64,000 nt of DNA from JADJPO01 sp963825645. Its GTDB lineage: Bacteria; Actinomycetota; Actinomycetes; Actinomycetales; Kineosporiaceae. The translations under genes and the position numbers were made by a program. The notes under the pieces were generated by a model. That model ran no database searches, was not told the DNA's origin, and saw only the letters and a program-made list of their open reading frames with translations. The DNA lies in contig CAWGTT010000002.1 in the NCBI GenBank assembly GCA_963825645.1, positions 62,001-126,000 of the forward strand, written 5' to 3'. The first letter of the stretch is position 1. Every line of letters begins with the position of its first letter. Positions 42,233 through 51,511 of this stretch are shown here, piece after piece.

Positions 42233-43564
42233 ATGACACAGACCACCTCCTCCCCATCGGGCCCGGCCGGTGGTTCCCCCTCGGACCCGGGCCACCCCAC
42301 CTCCACATCCCCGTGGTCCGCGCCTGGATCGTCGTCCCTGCCCTCGCAGCCCGGCGGACCGGATATGCCTCCACCCCTGCCGCCGCAGGCACACCCCACG
42401 CAGCCGATCCCGGCGAGCCCCGAGCGCCGCCCGGGTTGGCGCGGTGTGATCGCTGTCGGTGCCGGCGCCGCGGTGCTGTCCAGCCTGCTCACCGCCGGCG
42501 CGGTCACCACCTGGCAGTCGGACGGCACCTCAACGACAAGCACGGCCAGCAGCGCGCCGAGGCAGAGCGCGGCACCGGTCGTCACCGACACCACGGCACA
42601 ACCGAACTGGGTGTCCGTCGCCGCGGCCGTCGAGCCCAGCGTGGTCTCGGTACAGATCTCCTCCGGCCGGGGAGCAGGCCTCTCCGGTGAGGGATCCGGA
42701 GTGATCCTCGACAAGCAGGGCAGGGTCCTGACCAACAACCACGTCGTGGCCGGTGCCCCGAGCGGCGGCCTGGCCGTGGTGCTTTCCGACGGCCGGATCT
42801 ACTCCGCCTCGATCGTGGGCACCGACCCCTCCACCGACCTGGCCGTGATCGCCATCGAGTCCCCACCGAACGACCTGGTGCCGGCGACGTTCGGCGACTC
42901 TGCCGCCGTCAAGGTCGGTGACCCGGTCATGGCCGTGGGCAACCCGCTTGGGCTGTCCGACACCGTGACCACCGGCATCGTCAGCGCCCTGGACCGTCCG
43001 GTGACCACGAGCGCGGCGGGCTCGAACCCGTTCAGCGGCTCGGGCGGTGAGCCGGTGGTGACCAACGCGATCCAGACCGACGCCGCGGTGAACCCGGGCA
43101 ACAGCGGTGGAGCGCTGGTCGACGGCCAGGGCCGGGTGATCGGCATCACCTCCTCGATCGCCAGCCTCGGGGCCTCGGCGGGAGGACAGGCCGGAAGCAT
43201 CGGCCTGGGCTTCGCCATCCCCTCCACCGAAGCCAAGACGGTCGCCGAAGGACTGATCTCCAGCGGCAGCGTCGAGCACGCCTTCCTCGGGGTCAGCCTG
43301 TCCGACGGCACGGTGACGGCGGACGGCACACAGCGGCAGGCCGCGATGATCGCAGCGGTGACCAGCGGCACTCCCGCCGCGAAGGCCGGCCTGGTGGCCG
43401 GGGACGCCGTGATCGCCGCGGACGGCACGCCCCTCGACGGCGCCGAGTCGCTGATCGCCCAGGTGCGGGCTGCCCGTCCCGGCGCCACCATCACCCTGAC
43501 CGTGGTCCGTGACGGCACCACCCGCCAGGTCCCGGTGACCCTGGCGGTGCGCCCGACCGGCTGA
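42233..43564 (+). CDS. HtrA/PepD-like trypsin-fold protease with PDZ domain
   Basis: This 443-residue membrane-anchored serine protease has a Pro/Ser-rich cytoplasmic part (1-70), a membrane helix (about 71-92), a trypsin-like domain with His170 (TNNHVV), Asp202 (STDLAVI) and Ser291 (NPGNSGGAL), and one PDZ domain (about 345-435). It matches the mycobacterial PepD group of quality-control proteases. The ATG at 42233 is used; a GTG at 42215 is in frame. Phased operator repeats shared with the response regulator gene lie just upstream. A strong hairpin follows its stop. Confidence 0.92.
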   Translation: MTQTTSSPSGPAGGSPSDPGHPTSTSPWSAPGSSSLPSQPGGPDMPPPLPPQAHPTQPIPASPERRPGWRGVIAVGAGAAVLSSLLTAGAVTTWQSDGTSTTSTASSAPRQSAAPVVTDTTAQPNWVSVAAAVEPSVVSVQISSGRGAGLSGEGSGVILDKQGRVLTNNHVVAGAPSGGLAVVLSDGRIYSASIVGTDPSTDLAVIAIESPPNDLVPATFGDSAAVKVGDPVMAVGNPLGLSDTVTTGIVSALDRPVTTSAAGSNPFSGSGGEPVVTNAIQTDAAVNPGNSGGALVDGQGRVIGITSSIASLGASAGGQAGSIGLGFAIPSTEAKTVAEGLISSGSVEHAFLGVSLSDGTVTADGTQRQAAMIAAVTSGTPAAKAGLVAGDAVIAADGTPLDGAESLIAQVRAARPGATITLTVVRDGTTRQVPVTLAVRPTG

Positions 43565-43603
43565 CACCCCGTGGCAGGTCGCGATACCTGCCGCACCCCG
43601 ACT

Positions 43604-43647
43604 CCGAGGCCCCGCGCGCCCCCACGGTTCCCCGCGCGGGGCCTCGG
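43604..43647 (+). terminator. strong GC-rich hairpin after the HtrA-like gene
   Basis: A perfect 15-bp stem (43604-43618 with 43633-43647, arm CCGAGGCCCCGCGCG) encloses a 14-base loop and is followed by TCTGTCC. A smaller hairpin (GGCAGGT/ACCTGCC, 43573-43592) precedes it, nine bases after the stop. Likely intrinsic termination, as usual for high-GC genomes without a long T-run. Confidence 0.75.
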
Positions 43648-43718
43648 TCTGTCCGAAGTGGGCCGCCGGACGTATCACCGGCTACCCTCCATCCCTCCAT
43701 CTCGGCGAGGAGGTCAGG

Positions 43719-45257
43719 ATGACGAACACAACCATGGACCTGGGCCTGAGGGATCCAGGACACCGAACGGATCCCACTGCACAGCACACCGACAGCCGGA
43801 CGGCGCAGGATGAGTTCTTCGACAACGATATGTACCTGGCGAGGGTGACCGGCTGGCCGGCCGACCTGGTCTACCCGGGCGACCCCATCGAGGACTGGGT
43901 GCGAGCTACGGCCCGGAGCCGGCTGCAACTGGCCGCGATGCACCCTCAGGACACCCGGCACCTGCCGCCGGCACAGAGCCCGACACTCGACACAGCCGAC
44001 TTCGCCCTGCGCAACAGCGGCAACCGCACGCTGAGCGCACCGAAGCGGTCCTGGAAGGTCGACCTGGACCCCGGTGAGGACCGAGTGGCCGGCATGTCCA
44101 CCCTGAACCTGAAGTCGATGTACAACGACGCCTCGCAGATGCGGGAGTCATTGGCCTGGAACGCTTTCCGGGCGGCCGACGTGGTCGCGTCGCGGCACAC
44201 CTATGCCCGGTTCGGCATCAACGACAGCTACCTGGGCCTGTTCTCACTGATCGAGCAGGTGGACAGGGACTTCCTGCGCGGCCACTTCCCGGGCAAGGTC
44301 CGCGGCAATCTCTACAAGGTCTACTGCGGCGACCTCGGGCCCGGCACCCTCGAGCACCGCGTCGGCCCCGACGGCGACGACAGCGGCCGGCAGTACGTCA
44401 GCGCCGACCGGAGCGACCAGACCTACCGGCTGGACTCCTACTCAAAGCTGTCCGGCGCCGAGGACTATGACGACCTGGCCGCGCTTGTCCGGGTGGTCAA
44501 CGGGATCGGGCTGCCAGGCGGCGAGACCCGGTTCGACACCGACGCCTACGCCGCGGCACTCGGCCGGATCTTCGACGTCCGCTCATTCCTTCGCTGGGCC
44601 GGGGTGAACGTGCTCGCCGGGGCCTGGGACAACTACTTCGCCACCCCGGCCAACTACTACCTGTACAACCACGGGCGCACCGGACCGGACAGCGTGATCG
44701 TGGACCCCTACTTCACCTTCATCCCCTGGGACTACGACAACAGCTTCGGCATCGACTACTTCGGGGCCCAGTGGCAGTACACCGACCTGCTCGACTGGCC
44801 GGCCAGCACCGTGAACTACTGGCGCCGTAACAGCGGTCGGGAACGCCGGTCGCGGATCCCGTTGGTGCAGAACGTGATGCTCAACACCGAGCTGCGCCGC
44901 TACTACCTCGACCATGTCGAGCACCTGCTGGACACCACGTTCTCCCCGGCCGCCGTGGACGCGGCGATCGGGGTGGACGGCGGCGGGCTGTGGGAGCGGG
45001 TCCGCAGCAGTGCCTACCTGGAGTCCGACACCCCGCACGGGCGCCCGTTCACGGGGCGGCAATTCACCAACGACGAGGTGTACCGCAGCGCGTACCGCCA
45101 GTTCGAGCTGCGTCACGACAACGCGTTCGTGCTCGGCGTCCACCACTACCTGCGGATGCGCTACGACCGGGCACGCGAGCAGCTGACCGGGCTGCGCAGC
45201 CAGGATCCCGCGGGGTCGAGCGGTGCCTCGTTCGGCGCCCGGTCTGTCGACGTCTGA
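43719..45257 (+). CDS. CotH kinase family protein
   Basis: This 512-residue protein has the CotH kinase core: SWKVDLDPGEDRVAGMSTLN, then NLKSMYNDASQMRESLAWNA, YLGLFSLIEQVDRDFLRGHF (ATP-site lysine and glutamate region), WDNYFATPANYYLYNH and the metal motif IPWDYDNSFGIDYFGAQWQY. CotH proteins are atypical kinases that phosphorylate spore-coat or surface proteins; outside sporulators the substrate is unknown. No signal peptide is evident. The ATG has GGAGG six bases upstream. It stands alone. The 281 bp after it (45258-45538) contain no gene I can support. Confidence 0.85.
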   Translation: MTNTTMDLGLRDPGHRTDPTAQHTDSRTAQDEFFDNDMYLARVTGWPADLVYPGDPIEDWVRATARSRLQLAAMHPQDTRHLPPAQSPTLDTADFALRNSGNRTLSAPKRSWKVDLDPGEDRVAGMSTLNLKSMYNDASQMRESLAWNAFRAADVVASRHTYARFGINDSYLGLFSLIEQVDRDFLRGHFPGKVRGNLYKVYCGDLGPGTLEHRVGPDGDDSGRQYVSADRSDQTYRLDSYSKLSGAEDYDDLAALVRVVNGIGLPGGETRFDTDAYAAALGRIFDVRSFLRWAGVNVLAGAWDNYFATPANYYLYNHGRTGPDSVIVDPYFTFIPWDYDNSFGIDYFGAQWQYTDLLDWPASTVNYWRRNSGRERRSRIPLVQNVMLNTELRRYYLDHVEHLLDTTFSPAAVDAAIGVDGGGLWERVRSSAYLESDTPHGRPFTGRQFTNDEVYRSAYRQFELRHDNAFVLGVHHYLRMRYDRAREQLTGLRSQDPAGSSGASFGARSVDV

Positions 45258-45538
45258 GCCGGAGCCGACCGCGGGCGGCGACCGGCGCGCCGTCCTCTCC
45301 CAGCGCTCCAGCGCGCTGTTGATCGGTACCATGTCGTCCTGCGACTGGCAGATCCTCGGCCCGGGCACGGTGGACCGGGTCCCTCAGGGTCAGCGAGTAC
45401 GCCACGACGCCTCGAGGGGGTGGGCCGGCTGGACGACGAGACGCGTGCCGTGGTCTGCGACCGCTCTACGCACCGCCGGTCGAGACGGCGCCGCCGCTGC
45501 CAGGAGTCGGCCCCCGTCGTCCGGCTGCCGGGGCCTGC

Positions 45539-46618
45539 GTGAACACGCTGCCGGCCGGCCGACAGGTGCCGTTGCACGCGCTGTTCCAGCAGCGCGTGGG
45601 CGGCGACGACGCGATATTGGCGCTGACCCGGTTGCGGTTCGAGCAGGCAGGGCTGGCCGCCGAGGTGTACGCCGGTTCGGCGGGGGAGCTGAACCGAATG
45701 CTCGCCGTCACCCCACGCGGCGCGCGCCCGCCGATGGTCCATCTGCCCCGCGACGTCAACCTGCTCGATCCTGACCACCGGGCCCGGGTCGCCGGGATCG
45801 CTGCGGCAGCGGGGGATCGGGTCAGCGGCTTCGTCGTGCACGACCGCAAGGACCTGCCGCAGCGACTGGACGAGGTGGCCGCGGCAGCCTCAGCGTTCGA
45901 GGAGGCACTGACCCGCGCCGGCCCGGCCCGGTTGTTCGTCGAGTACGCGGCAGGCCTGCCGCCGGAGGAGTTCCTGGCGGTCGGCGAGCGGCTGCGGGGA
46001 CACGATCGGATCGGCCTGTGCATCGACACCGGCCATGTCGGCATCCGCCAGGCCCGCCGCCACTTCGCGCGGCGCCGAGGCGATTTCGGCGACCATCCGC
46101 TCGACCTAGCCGACCTCACCGTCGACGACCCTCGCCTCGACGAGCTGGCGGACGACGTCAACGCCGCGGTCGCCGCCGCCCTGCCCGATCTGGTCGCACT
46201 GATCGACGACACCGGCGCGCTCGGCCTGCCGGTGCACGCCCACCTGCACGACGGGCACCCGCTGGTCCGCGGCCTGGCAGACCACTTCTCCTTCCTGACC
46301 TGGCTCACCGTGCCGTCCGGGGCAGGCCATGATCGGCAGGGGGCTGCCGGACGGCGCGACCTGGCACCGCTGTACGGCCCGGGCGGCCTGTTCCGGATCA
46401 TCGCGGCGCTGCACCAGGCCTGCCCCGACCGGCTCTCACTGACCCTGGAGATCCACCAGTGGCGGGGTCGGCTACCGCTCGGTGACGCCGCCGGCCTGTT
46501 CACGCACTGGCGCGACCTCACCAACGCCGAGCGCACCAACGCCTGGCTCGGGGTGATCGCCGAGAACGCCATCCTCGTGCACGTCGCCCTGGACCAGGCA
46601 GAACACCCTCGTGGATGA
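45539..46618 (+). CDS. TIM-barrel (xylose-isomerase-like) protein of unknown role
   Basis: This 359-residue soluble protein shows alternating strands and helices suited to a TIM barrel: PMVHLPRDVNLLDPDHRARV, ARLFVEYAAGLPPEEFLAV, the strand IGLCIDTGHVGIRQAR, PVHAHLHDGHPL and LSLTLEIHQWRG. The Glu, Asp/His, His and Glu at strand ends resemble the metal site of xylose-isomerase-like (AP endonuclease 2) proteins. The substrate is unknown. The GTG at 45539 is the likely start. It is followed after 12 bp by the HD hydrolase gene, so the two may be co-transcribed. Confidence 0.6.
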   Translation: MNTLPAGRQVPLHALFQQRVGGDDAILALTRLRFEQAGLAAEVYAGSAGELNRMLAVTPRGARPPMVHLPRDVNLLDPDHRARVAGIAAAAGDRVSGFVVHDRKDLPQRLDEVAAAASAFEEALTRAGPARLFVEYAAGLPPEEFLAVGERLRGHDRIGLCIDTGHVGIRQARRHFARRRGDFGDHPLDLADLTVDDPRLDELADDVNAAVAAALPDLVALIDDTGALGLPVHAHLHDGHPLVRGLADHFSFLTWLTVPSGAGHDRQGAAGRRDLAPLYGPGGLFRIIAALHQACPDRLSLTLEIHQWRGRLPLGDAAGLFTHWRDLTNAERTNAWLGVIAENAILVHVALDQAEHPRG

Positions 46619-46630
46619 GCTCACCTCACG

Positions 46631-47332
46631 GTGAGCCTGGAGCCCGGTCGACCCTATGGTGTGTGCGTGGACGCCGCGGCGGACGATCTCGCGCAGCGCT
46701 GGCGACGCGCCGTCCAGGACGCCGGCGCGACCGCCGACCCGTCGGCGGTCGCCGACGCCGGACGCGTGCTCGTCGAGCGATGGTCCCAGCCCCATCGTCG
46801 CTACCACGACCTCGACCACCTGGTCGCGGTGCTCACCAGCCTGGACACGCTGTGCGCCCCCGAACCGGTCGCCGCCGTGCTGCGGCTGGCCGCATGGTTC
46901 CATGACGCGGTCTACGACGGCACGCCGGGGGCCGACGAGGAGGCCAGTGCCGCACTCGCCGAACGGGTCCTGACCGAGCTCGGGGCGCCGTCGCTGGCGG
47001 TGGCCGAGGCGGCTCGGCTGGTCCGGTTGACCGCCGACCACCGGGTCGGCGAGGGCGACATGGTCGGAGCGCTCCTCGTCGACGCCGACCTGGCGATCCT
47101 CGCCGCACCGCCGCCGCTCTACCGCCGGTACGTCGAGGCGGTCCGGCACGAGTACACCCACGTGCCCGACGCGATGTTCGCGGCCGGTCGGAGGCGGGTG
47201 CTCGCCGAGTTGGCGGCCCGGCCGACCCTGTACCGCACCGAGACCGGGCGCAGGCTATGGGAGGCCGCCGCCCGGGCGAACCTCACGGCCGAAATCGAGC
47301 AGCTGAGCGAGTGCGAGCAGGGCCCACGGTGA
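46631..47332 (+). CDS. HD-domain metal-dependent phosphohydrolase
   Basis: This 233-residue protein belongs to the predicted HD-superfamily hydrolases (COG4339-like). Metal residues are seen in RRYHDLDHL, in the HD pair of LAAWFHDAVYDG, and in LLVDADLAILA. A helix after the HD pair has EEASAALAERVLTEL. Such proteins may hydrolyse nucleotides or other phosphoesters; none close has a known substrate that I can name. The GTG at 46631 is taken; a later GTG near 46667 is possible. It is convergent with the DUF4031 gene (22 bp between stops). Confidence 0.8.
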   Translation: MSLEPGRPYGVCVDAAADDLAQRWRRAVQDAGATADPSAVADAGRVLVERWSQPHRRYHDLDHLVAVLTSLDTLCAPEPVAAVLRLAAWFHDAVYDGTPGADEEASAALAERVLTELGAPSLAVAEAARLVRLTADHRVGEGDMVGALLVDADLAILAAPPPLYRRYVEAVRHEYTHVPDAMFAAGRRRVLAELAARPTLYRTETGRRLWEAAARANLTAEIEQLSECEQGPR

Positions 47333-47354
47333 CCGGACGGACCGAGCGCGGCGG

Positions 47355-48026
47355 TCATGGCGGCCATCGTGACGAACCCGGACCGAGATCGCCGAGCAGC
47401 GGCCTCAGCGAGGGTGCGATGAGCTCGGCGACCCGGGCGCGCGACATCCAGCGGCCGCCGTCCTGCGGCCCTGCGACGCCGACCTCCTGGCCGGATCCGA
47501 GGTGCAGCAGCCAGACCACCTCCACCCGCCGGGTCACCTCGTGCGCGACATCGACGTACCGCAGGTAGCCCAGTTGGACACCGCCGGCCGGCGGACGAGC
47601 CGAACGCGGCAGGTCGGTGCCGGCCGTGCTGCGGACGGCGAGTAGGTCGCCGTCCCGATGCAGCACCAGGATCTCCGAGCGGTCCGGGGCCGTCGGCGCG
47701 AGCCGGGACAGCACGGTGTCCACCCGCAGCCCACCCGCTTCGGGGTGGCTGGCCAGCACCTTCTCGCCACGGCGCTTGCGACGGCGCAGTCCGGCCCGCT
47801 GGAGCCGGGTGAGTAGCTCACGACTCTCGACGGGGTGAGCGCCGGCCGACAGCGCCTGGTGGTAACGCTCTTCGGGGACGTCGTAGTGGTCCCCCTCGAA
47901 CGAGCGCCGGTCGAGACCGAGAGTATCGGCGAAGGTGTGCAGCTCGGCGAACGAGCTGTCGCTGACCAGGTGCGACCAGCGTCGGCCATGGGCCACCCAG
48001 CGCGGCGGGTCGATGAGCACCGTCAT
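47355..48026 (-). CDS. DUF4031 domain-containing protein
   Basis: This 223-residue protein opens with the DUF4031 signature: TVLIDPPRWVAHGRRWSHLV, SFAELHTFADTLGLDRRSF, then DHYDVPEERYHQALSAGAHP. The second half has VLHRDGDLLAVRS and WLLHLGSGQEVG-like strands with basic stretches. Function unknown; the family's tight motif suggests an enzyme acting on a small molecule. The ATG at 48026 follows the Lrp regulator stop by seven bases, so both are probably one transcript. Confidence 0.78.
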   Translation of the reverse strand: MTVLIDPPRWVAHGRRWSHLVSDSSFAELHTFADTLGLDRRSFEGDHYDVPEERYHQALSAGAHPVESRELLTRLQRAGLRRRKRRGEKVLASHPEAGGLRVDTVLSRLAPTAPDRSEILVLHRDGDLLAVRSTAGTDLPRSARPPAGGVQLGYLRYVDVAHEVTRRVEVVWLLHLGSGQEVGVAGPQDGGRWMSRARVAELIAPSLRPLLGDLGPGSSRWPP

Positions 48027-48033
48027 GGCGCGG

Positions 48034-48504
48034 TCAGCGTCCAGCCAGCTCGTCGAGGAGAGGAGCGGTGCGCGCAGGCACCAGCTCGAGCACGGCCATC
48101 GCGGTACTGGTCCGCACCACGGAGTGGGCGTCGAGCAACCGGCGGGTGATCCGGTGCAGGTCGGCAGGGTCACGGGCGACGACCTTGGCCAGGATGTCGC
48201 CATCGCCGGTCGTGGCGTGCATCTCGAGGATCTCGGGCACACGGGACAGCTCGGCGGTGATCTTCTCGATGTCGCCCTGGGTGATCCGTAGTGTGACGAA
48301 GGCGATCACCGGGCGACCCATGGCCTGCGGCCGTACCCGGGTCGAGACCCGTTGCAGGGCGCCGGACTCCTCCAGGGCGCGGAGCCGGGTCTGCACCGTG
48401 TTGCGGGCCAGGTCGAGACGGCGGGCCAGCGCGACCACCGTGGCGAGCGGGTCCTCGTCCAGGGCGCGCACGATCCGGGCATCGGTCCGGTCCAGCTGGC
48501 GCAT
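48034..48504 (-). CDS. Lrp/AsnC family transcriptional regulator
   Basis: This 156-residue regulator has an N-terminal winged helix (LDRTDARIVRALDEDPLATV, ARNTVQTRLRALEESGALQ) and a C-terminal RAM ligand domain (VIAFVTLRITQGDIEKI, MHATTGDGDILAKVVARD). Lrp-type regulators sense amino acids. It is divergent from a PLP decarboxylase gene, its likely target, and an inverted TTGCTCAA repeat lies between them. The ATG at 48504 was chosen; a GTG at 48522 would add six residues. The DUF4031 gene follows on the same strand. Confidence 0.9.
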   Translation of the reverse strand: MRQLDRTDARIVRALDEDPLATVVALARRLDLARNTVQTRLRALEESGALQRVSTRVRPQAMGRPVIAFVTLRITQGDIEKITAELSRVPEILEMHATTGDGDILAKVVARDPADLHRITRRLLDAHSVVRTSTAMAVLELVPARTAPLLDELAGR

Positions 48505-48555
48505 CTGAGCATCGTGCCACACGGTCGCTCAGCTTCCGTGTCCATCGTGAACTTT

Positions 48556-48588
48556 TTGCTCAACCACCCGCCTGACTATTGAGCACAA
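48556..48588. promoter_or_regulatory. inverted repeat between lrp-like and decarboxylase genes
   Basis: TTGCTCAA (48556-48563) and TTGAGCA (48579-48585) form an inverted pair about two helical turns apart, in an A/T-richer stretch between the divergent starts. This is a plausible binding site for the neighbouring Lrp-type regulator and could control both genes. Confidence 0.5.
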
Positions 48589-48613
48589 CGCCCAGATGGC
48601 CGACCGTTGAGGG

Positions 48614-49993
48614 ATGGTTTCGTCCGCAGAACTGCTACCTCCGGTCGCCGTATGGGGCGAGGAGTCCTCGGTGGCCCGTGAGGTGCTCGACTGGGCCAGC
48701 AACCGCGTGGTCTGCCCGACCGATCCGAAGTCAACCGCGCGAAGTGCCTCGGATCTCGCCCGGGAGACCGGCAGCACGATCACTGCGCGGGGAATCGGTG
48801 GTCACCGCGCCCTGTCGATCTTCGACGAGGTCCTGGCACCGGCCACCCGGGCCCAGGACGACCCGATGAACCTCGCCTACATCCCCGCCGCTCCGACCCG
48901 GGCAGCGGTCGCCTTCGACGCGGCGACGAGCGCGGCCAACATCTTCGGCGGCATCTGGGAGACCGGGGCCGGTGCCGTCTTCGCCGAGAACGAGGCACTC
49001 GCCTGGCTGATCTCGCTGCTGCGCTGGCCGTCGAGCGCGGCCGGTGTCTTCGTCTCCGGCGGAACGATGGGCAACCTGTCGGCGCTGCATGCGGCCCGCG
49101 CCTCAGCACGGCGCCATCGTGGCCGGCCGGCGTCCGGCTGGAAGCTCGCCTGCGCGACCAGCGCGCACTCCTCTATTCGCAGTGCCGCCGACGTCCTGGA
49201 TGTCGACATCGTCGACGTCCCGGTGGACGGCGCCGGCCGGCTCACCGGAGCCGCGTTGCGGGCCCGGCTGGGCGAACTCGAGGATCCGACGAGCGTCTTC
49301 GCCGTGGTGGCCTCGGCGGGTTCGACGAACGAGGGGATCGTCGACGACCTCGCATCGCTCGCCGACGCCTGCGGCGAGTTGGGGGTGTGGCTACACGTGG
49401 ACGGCGCCTACGGCGGCGCCGGCCTGTGCGCTCCCTCGGTGCGGCACGCCTTCGCCGGGATCGAGCGGGCCGACAGCATGGTCGTCGACCCGCACAAGTG
49501 GCTCTTCGCGCCCTACGACTGCTGCGCGCTGATCTATCGGGACGGCGCCGCCGGCCGCGCCGCGCACACCCAGACCGCCTCCTACCTCGACGTGATCGAC
49601 CGGGAGGCCCCCAACCCCTGCGACCTGGCGATCCACCTGTCTCGGCGGGCCCGGGGGCTGCCCTTCTGGTTCAGCCTGGCCACCCACGGCACCGATCGCT
49701 ACGTTCAGGCCGTCGAGCAGACCCTGACCATCGCCCGGCAGGTCGCCGCCGCGATCGCGGCGGACCCCCGGCTGCGTCTGTTGCGTGAGCCCGACCTGAC
49801 CGTGCTGCTGTTCGAGCGGGTCGGCTGGGACGAGACCCGGTACCGGGCCTGGTCACGGCGGATGGCGCTGGACGGGGTGATCCTCTGCCTGCCGACGGCG
49901 TTCGAAGGGCGGATCGTGCTACGTCTGGCGTTCGTGAACCCGGCTACCCGGGCGGAGGACGTGATAGCGGTGCTCACCAAGATGCCCGACTGA
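48614..49993 (+). CDS. PLP-dependent group II decarboxylase
   Basis: This 459-residue protein belongs to the aromatic amino-acid/glutamate decarboxylase fold. Signatures are GVFVSGGTMGNLSALHAARA, a histidine in TSAHSSIRSAADVL (stacks on PLP), WLHVDGAYGGAG, and the PLP lysine in VVDPHKWLFAPYDC. TQTASYLDVID follows as usual. Substrate could be an aromatic amino acid, 2,4-diaminobutyrate or another acid; the sequence does not decide. The start is ATG 48614. It is divergent from the Lrp-type gene, and the operator between them suggests amino-acid-responsive control. Confidence 0.88.
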   Translation: MVSSAELLPPVAVWGEESSVAREVLDWASNRVVCPTDPKSTARSASDLARETGSTITARGIGGHRALSIFDEVLAPATRAQDDPMNLAYIPAAPTRAAVAFDAATSAANIFGGIWETGAGAVFAENEALAWLISLLRWPSSAAGVFVSGGTMGNLSALHAARASARRHRGRPASGWKLACATSAHSSIRSAADVLDVDIVDVPVDGAGRLTGAALRARLGELEDPTSVFAVVASAGSTNEGIVDDLASLADACGELGVWLHVDGAYGGAGLCAPSVRHAFAGIERADSMVVDPHKWLFAPYDCCALIYRDGAAGRAAHTQTASYLDVIDREAPNPCDLAIHLSRRARGLPFWFSLATHGTDRYVQAVEQTLTIARQVAAAIAADPRLRLLREPDLTVLLFERVGWDETRYRAWSRRMALDGVILCLPTAFEGRIVLRLAFVNPATRAEDVIAVLTKMPD

Positions 49994-50031
49994 GCACCGC
50001 CACCGCCGTCCGATCACGACAGTCGATCGCC

Positions 50032-51177
50032 CTACATCGGGGTGCCGAAGTTCTGCGTCCAGTAGACCCGGTAGGTGCCTCCCTTGGCGATGCCGACCCC
50101 GATCTCGGTCAGACCGCAGTTCAGGATGTTGGCTCGGTGGCCGGCACTGTTCATCCAGGCGGTGACCACCGCTTGCGGGGTGGGCTGGCCGGCCGCGATG
50201 TTCTCCGCCGCCATCCGGTAGCTGTAGCCGGCGGCCTTCATCCGGTCGAACGGCGACCTACCGTCGAGGCTGGTGTGCGAGAAGTAGTTCCGCGCCGCCA
50301 TGTCATCGCTGTGCGCCTGGGCAGAGCGGGTCAGGGTCGCGCTGCTCTTCAGCGCGGGACAGTTGTTGGCCGTCCGTTCGACGTTGGTCAGCCGGATCAC
50401 CTCGGCCGCCTCGGTGCCGGCCTGAGCCGGTGCGGCGGCGGGCTTGGACTCCACAGGCTGGGGCTTCGCGGCAGGCGCGCTCTGCTGGGGCGCCGTGCTT
50501 CTGGTCTCCACCGGCTTGGCGGCCGGGTCAGCGACTGCAGGCGCCTTCGAGGTCTTCTTCGTGGGGTTGGCGCTGGTCGGCGCGGCGACCGGCTTGTCCT
50601 GCTCATTCTGCTTACTCTGCTTGTTCTGCTTGTTCTGCTTGTCCTGCTTGTCGGTGGACGGGCGCGCCGACGTGCTCGCCGGCCCTCGGTACCCGGCCTT
50701 CACGACGAGCGTGGCCACCGCGTCGCTGGCGTCGGCGCCGCCGACGCGAACCGACACCGAGTACTCGCCGTCGCGCAGCTTCATCCGGCGCGGGTCGATG
50801 GTCACCTTGTACGGAGCACGGCCGTCGACGACGGTCACCGACGAGGGCCCGCGCATCGAGAACGCCACCCGGCCCGTGCCCGGCAGGGACTGCGAACCCG
50901 CCAGGACGAACCGGCCGGTCACCGTACCGAGCTCGGCGCCGTCCGCCACCGTCAGCTCCCGGACGCTCGCGTTCTTAGCGGTCGACGGCGCTCGGTCCCC
51001 GGAGCGCGCCGTCGACGCAGCGGAGTTCGTGGTCAGGTCGACGGACCGGGGGGAGTCGTCGCCGAACAGCCAGCGACCGCACGCCTGTGCAGCACCGGAT
51101 TGGACGGCGGTGACCCCGAGGATGGCGGCGACGGCAGGGCCGACAACCGTCAGGCGACGGCGTGAGCGCGGGTTCAT
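50032..51177 (-). CDS. secreted CAP-domain (SCP/PR1-like) protein
   Basis: This 381-residue exported protein has a signal peptide (RRRLTVVGPAVAAILGVTAV), an immunoglobulin-like region (about 75-165, FVLAGSQSLPGTGRVAF to DGEYSVSVRVGG), a long Lys/Gln/Pro-rich linker with KQNKQ repeats (about 175-255), and a CAP domain to the end (TNVERTANNCPALK, HTSLDGRSPFDRMKAAGY, WMNSAGHRANILNCGLTEIG). Two conserved cysteines bracket the domain. Actinobacterial CAP proteins are found at the cell surface; their action is uncertain. It is convergent with the decarboxylase gene. The 334-bp gap 51178-51511, between this gene and the divergent WXG100 gene, shows a lower-GC leader near 51180-51230 but no gene. Confidence 0.88.
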   Translation of the reverse strand: MNPRSRRRLTVVGPAVAAILGVTAVQSGAAQACGRWLFGDDSPRSVDLTTNSAASTARSGDRAPSTAKNASVRELTVADGAELGTVTGRFVLAGSQSLPGTGRVAFSMRGPSSVTVVDGRAPYKVTIDPRRMKLRDGEYSVSVRVGGADASDAVATLVVKAGYRGPASTSARPSTDKQDKQNKQNKQSKQNEQDKPVAAPTSANPTKKTSKAPAVADPAAKPVETRSTAPQQSAPAAKPQPVESKPAAAPAQAGTEAAEVIRLTNVERTANNCPALKSSATLTRSAQAHSDDMAARNYFSHTSLDGRSPFDRMKAAGYSYRMAAENIAAGQPTPQAVVTAWMNSAGHRANILNCGLTEIGVGIAKGGTYRVYWTQNFGTPM

Positions 51178-51511
51178 ATCGGTAACGCTAGGAAATCAAC
51201 TGCTAAGCGTGAGCGAAGTGACAGATAAAGGGACGTTGCGTCACCGGGTGTCACCCGGCTGCGGCCCATCGCGGACCCGCCGCCGTCAGGGATCGGTCGA
51301 GGTCTCGACCGACTCACCCGGCCTCGTGCGACACACCTGGGGTCGTGACCCTTGCCTCGTCTCGAGCCGTCGACCTGTGGACAGTGACCACCGACCGCGG
51401 CCCTGTGGACGACGCTCACCCGTCGGCGGCTCACGTGCCAGCCTCGGGTGACCCGCAGGTGTGGGACCGACCCCGCGCAGAGCTCGCGGGCCAGGCGAGA
51501 GGGAGTGGACC

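Noticed and set aside
51178..51511. Possible riboswitch leader of the CAP-domain gene
   Set aside because: The leader is A/T-richer than its surroundings, but I could not find a c-di-AMP or other known riboswitch pattern in it.
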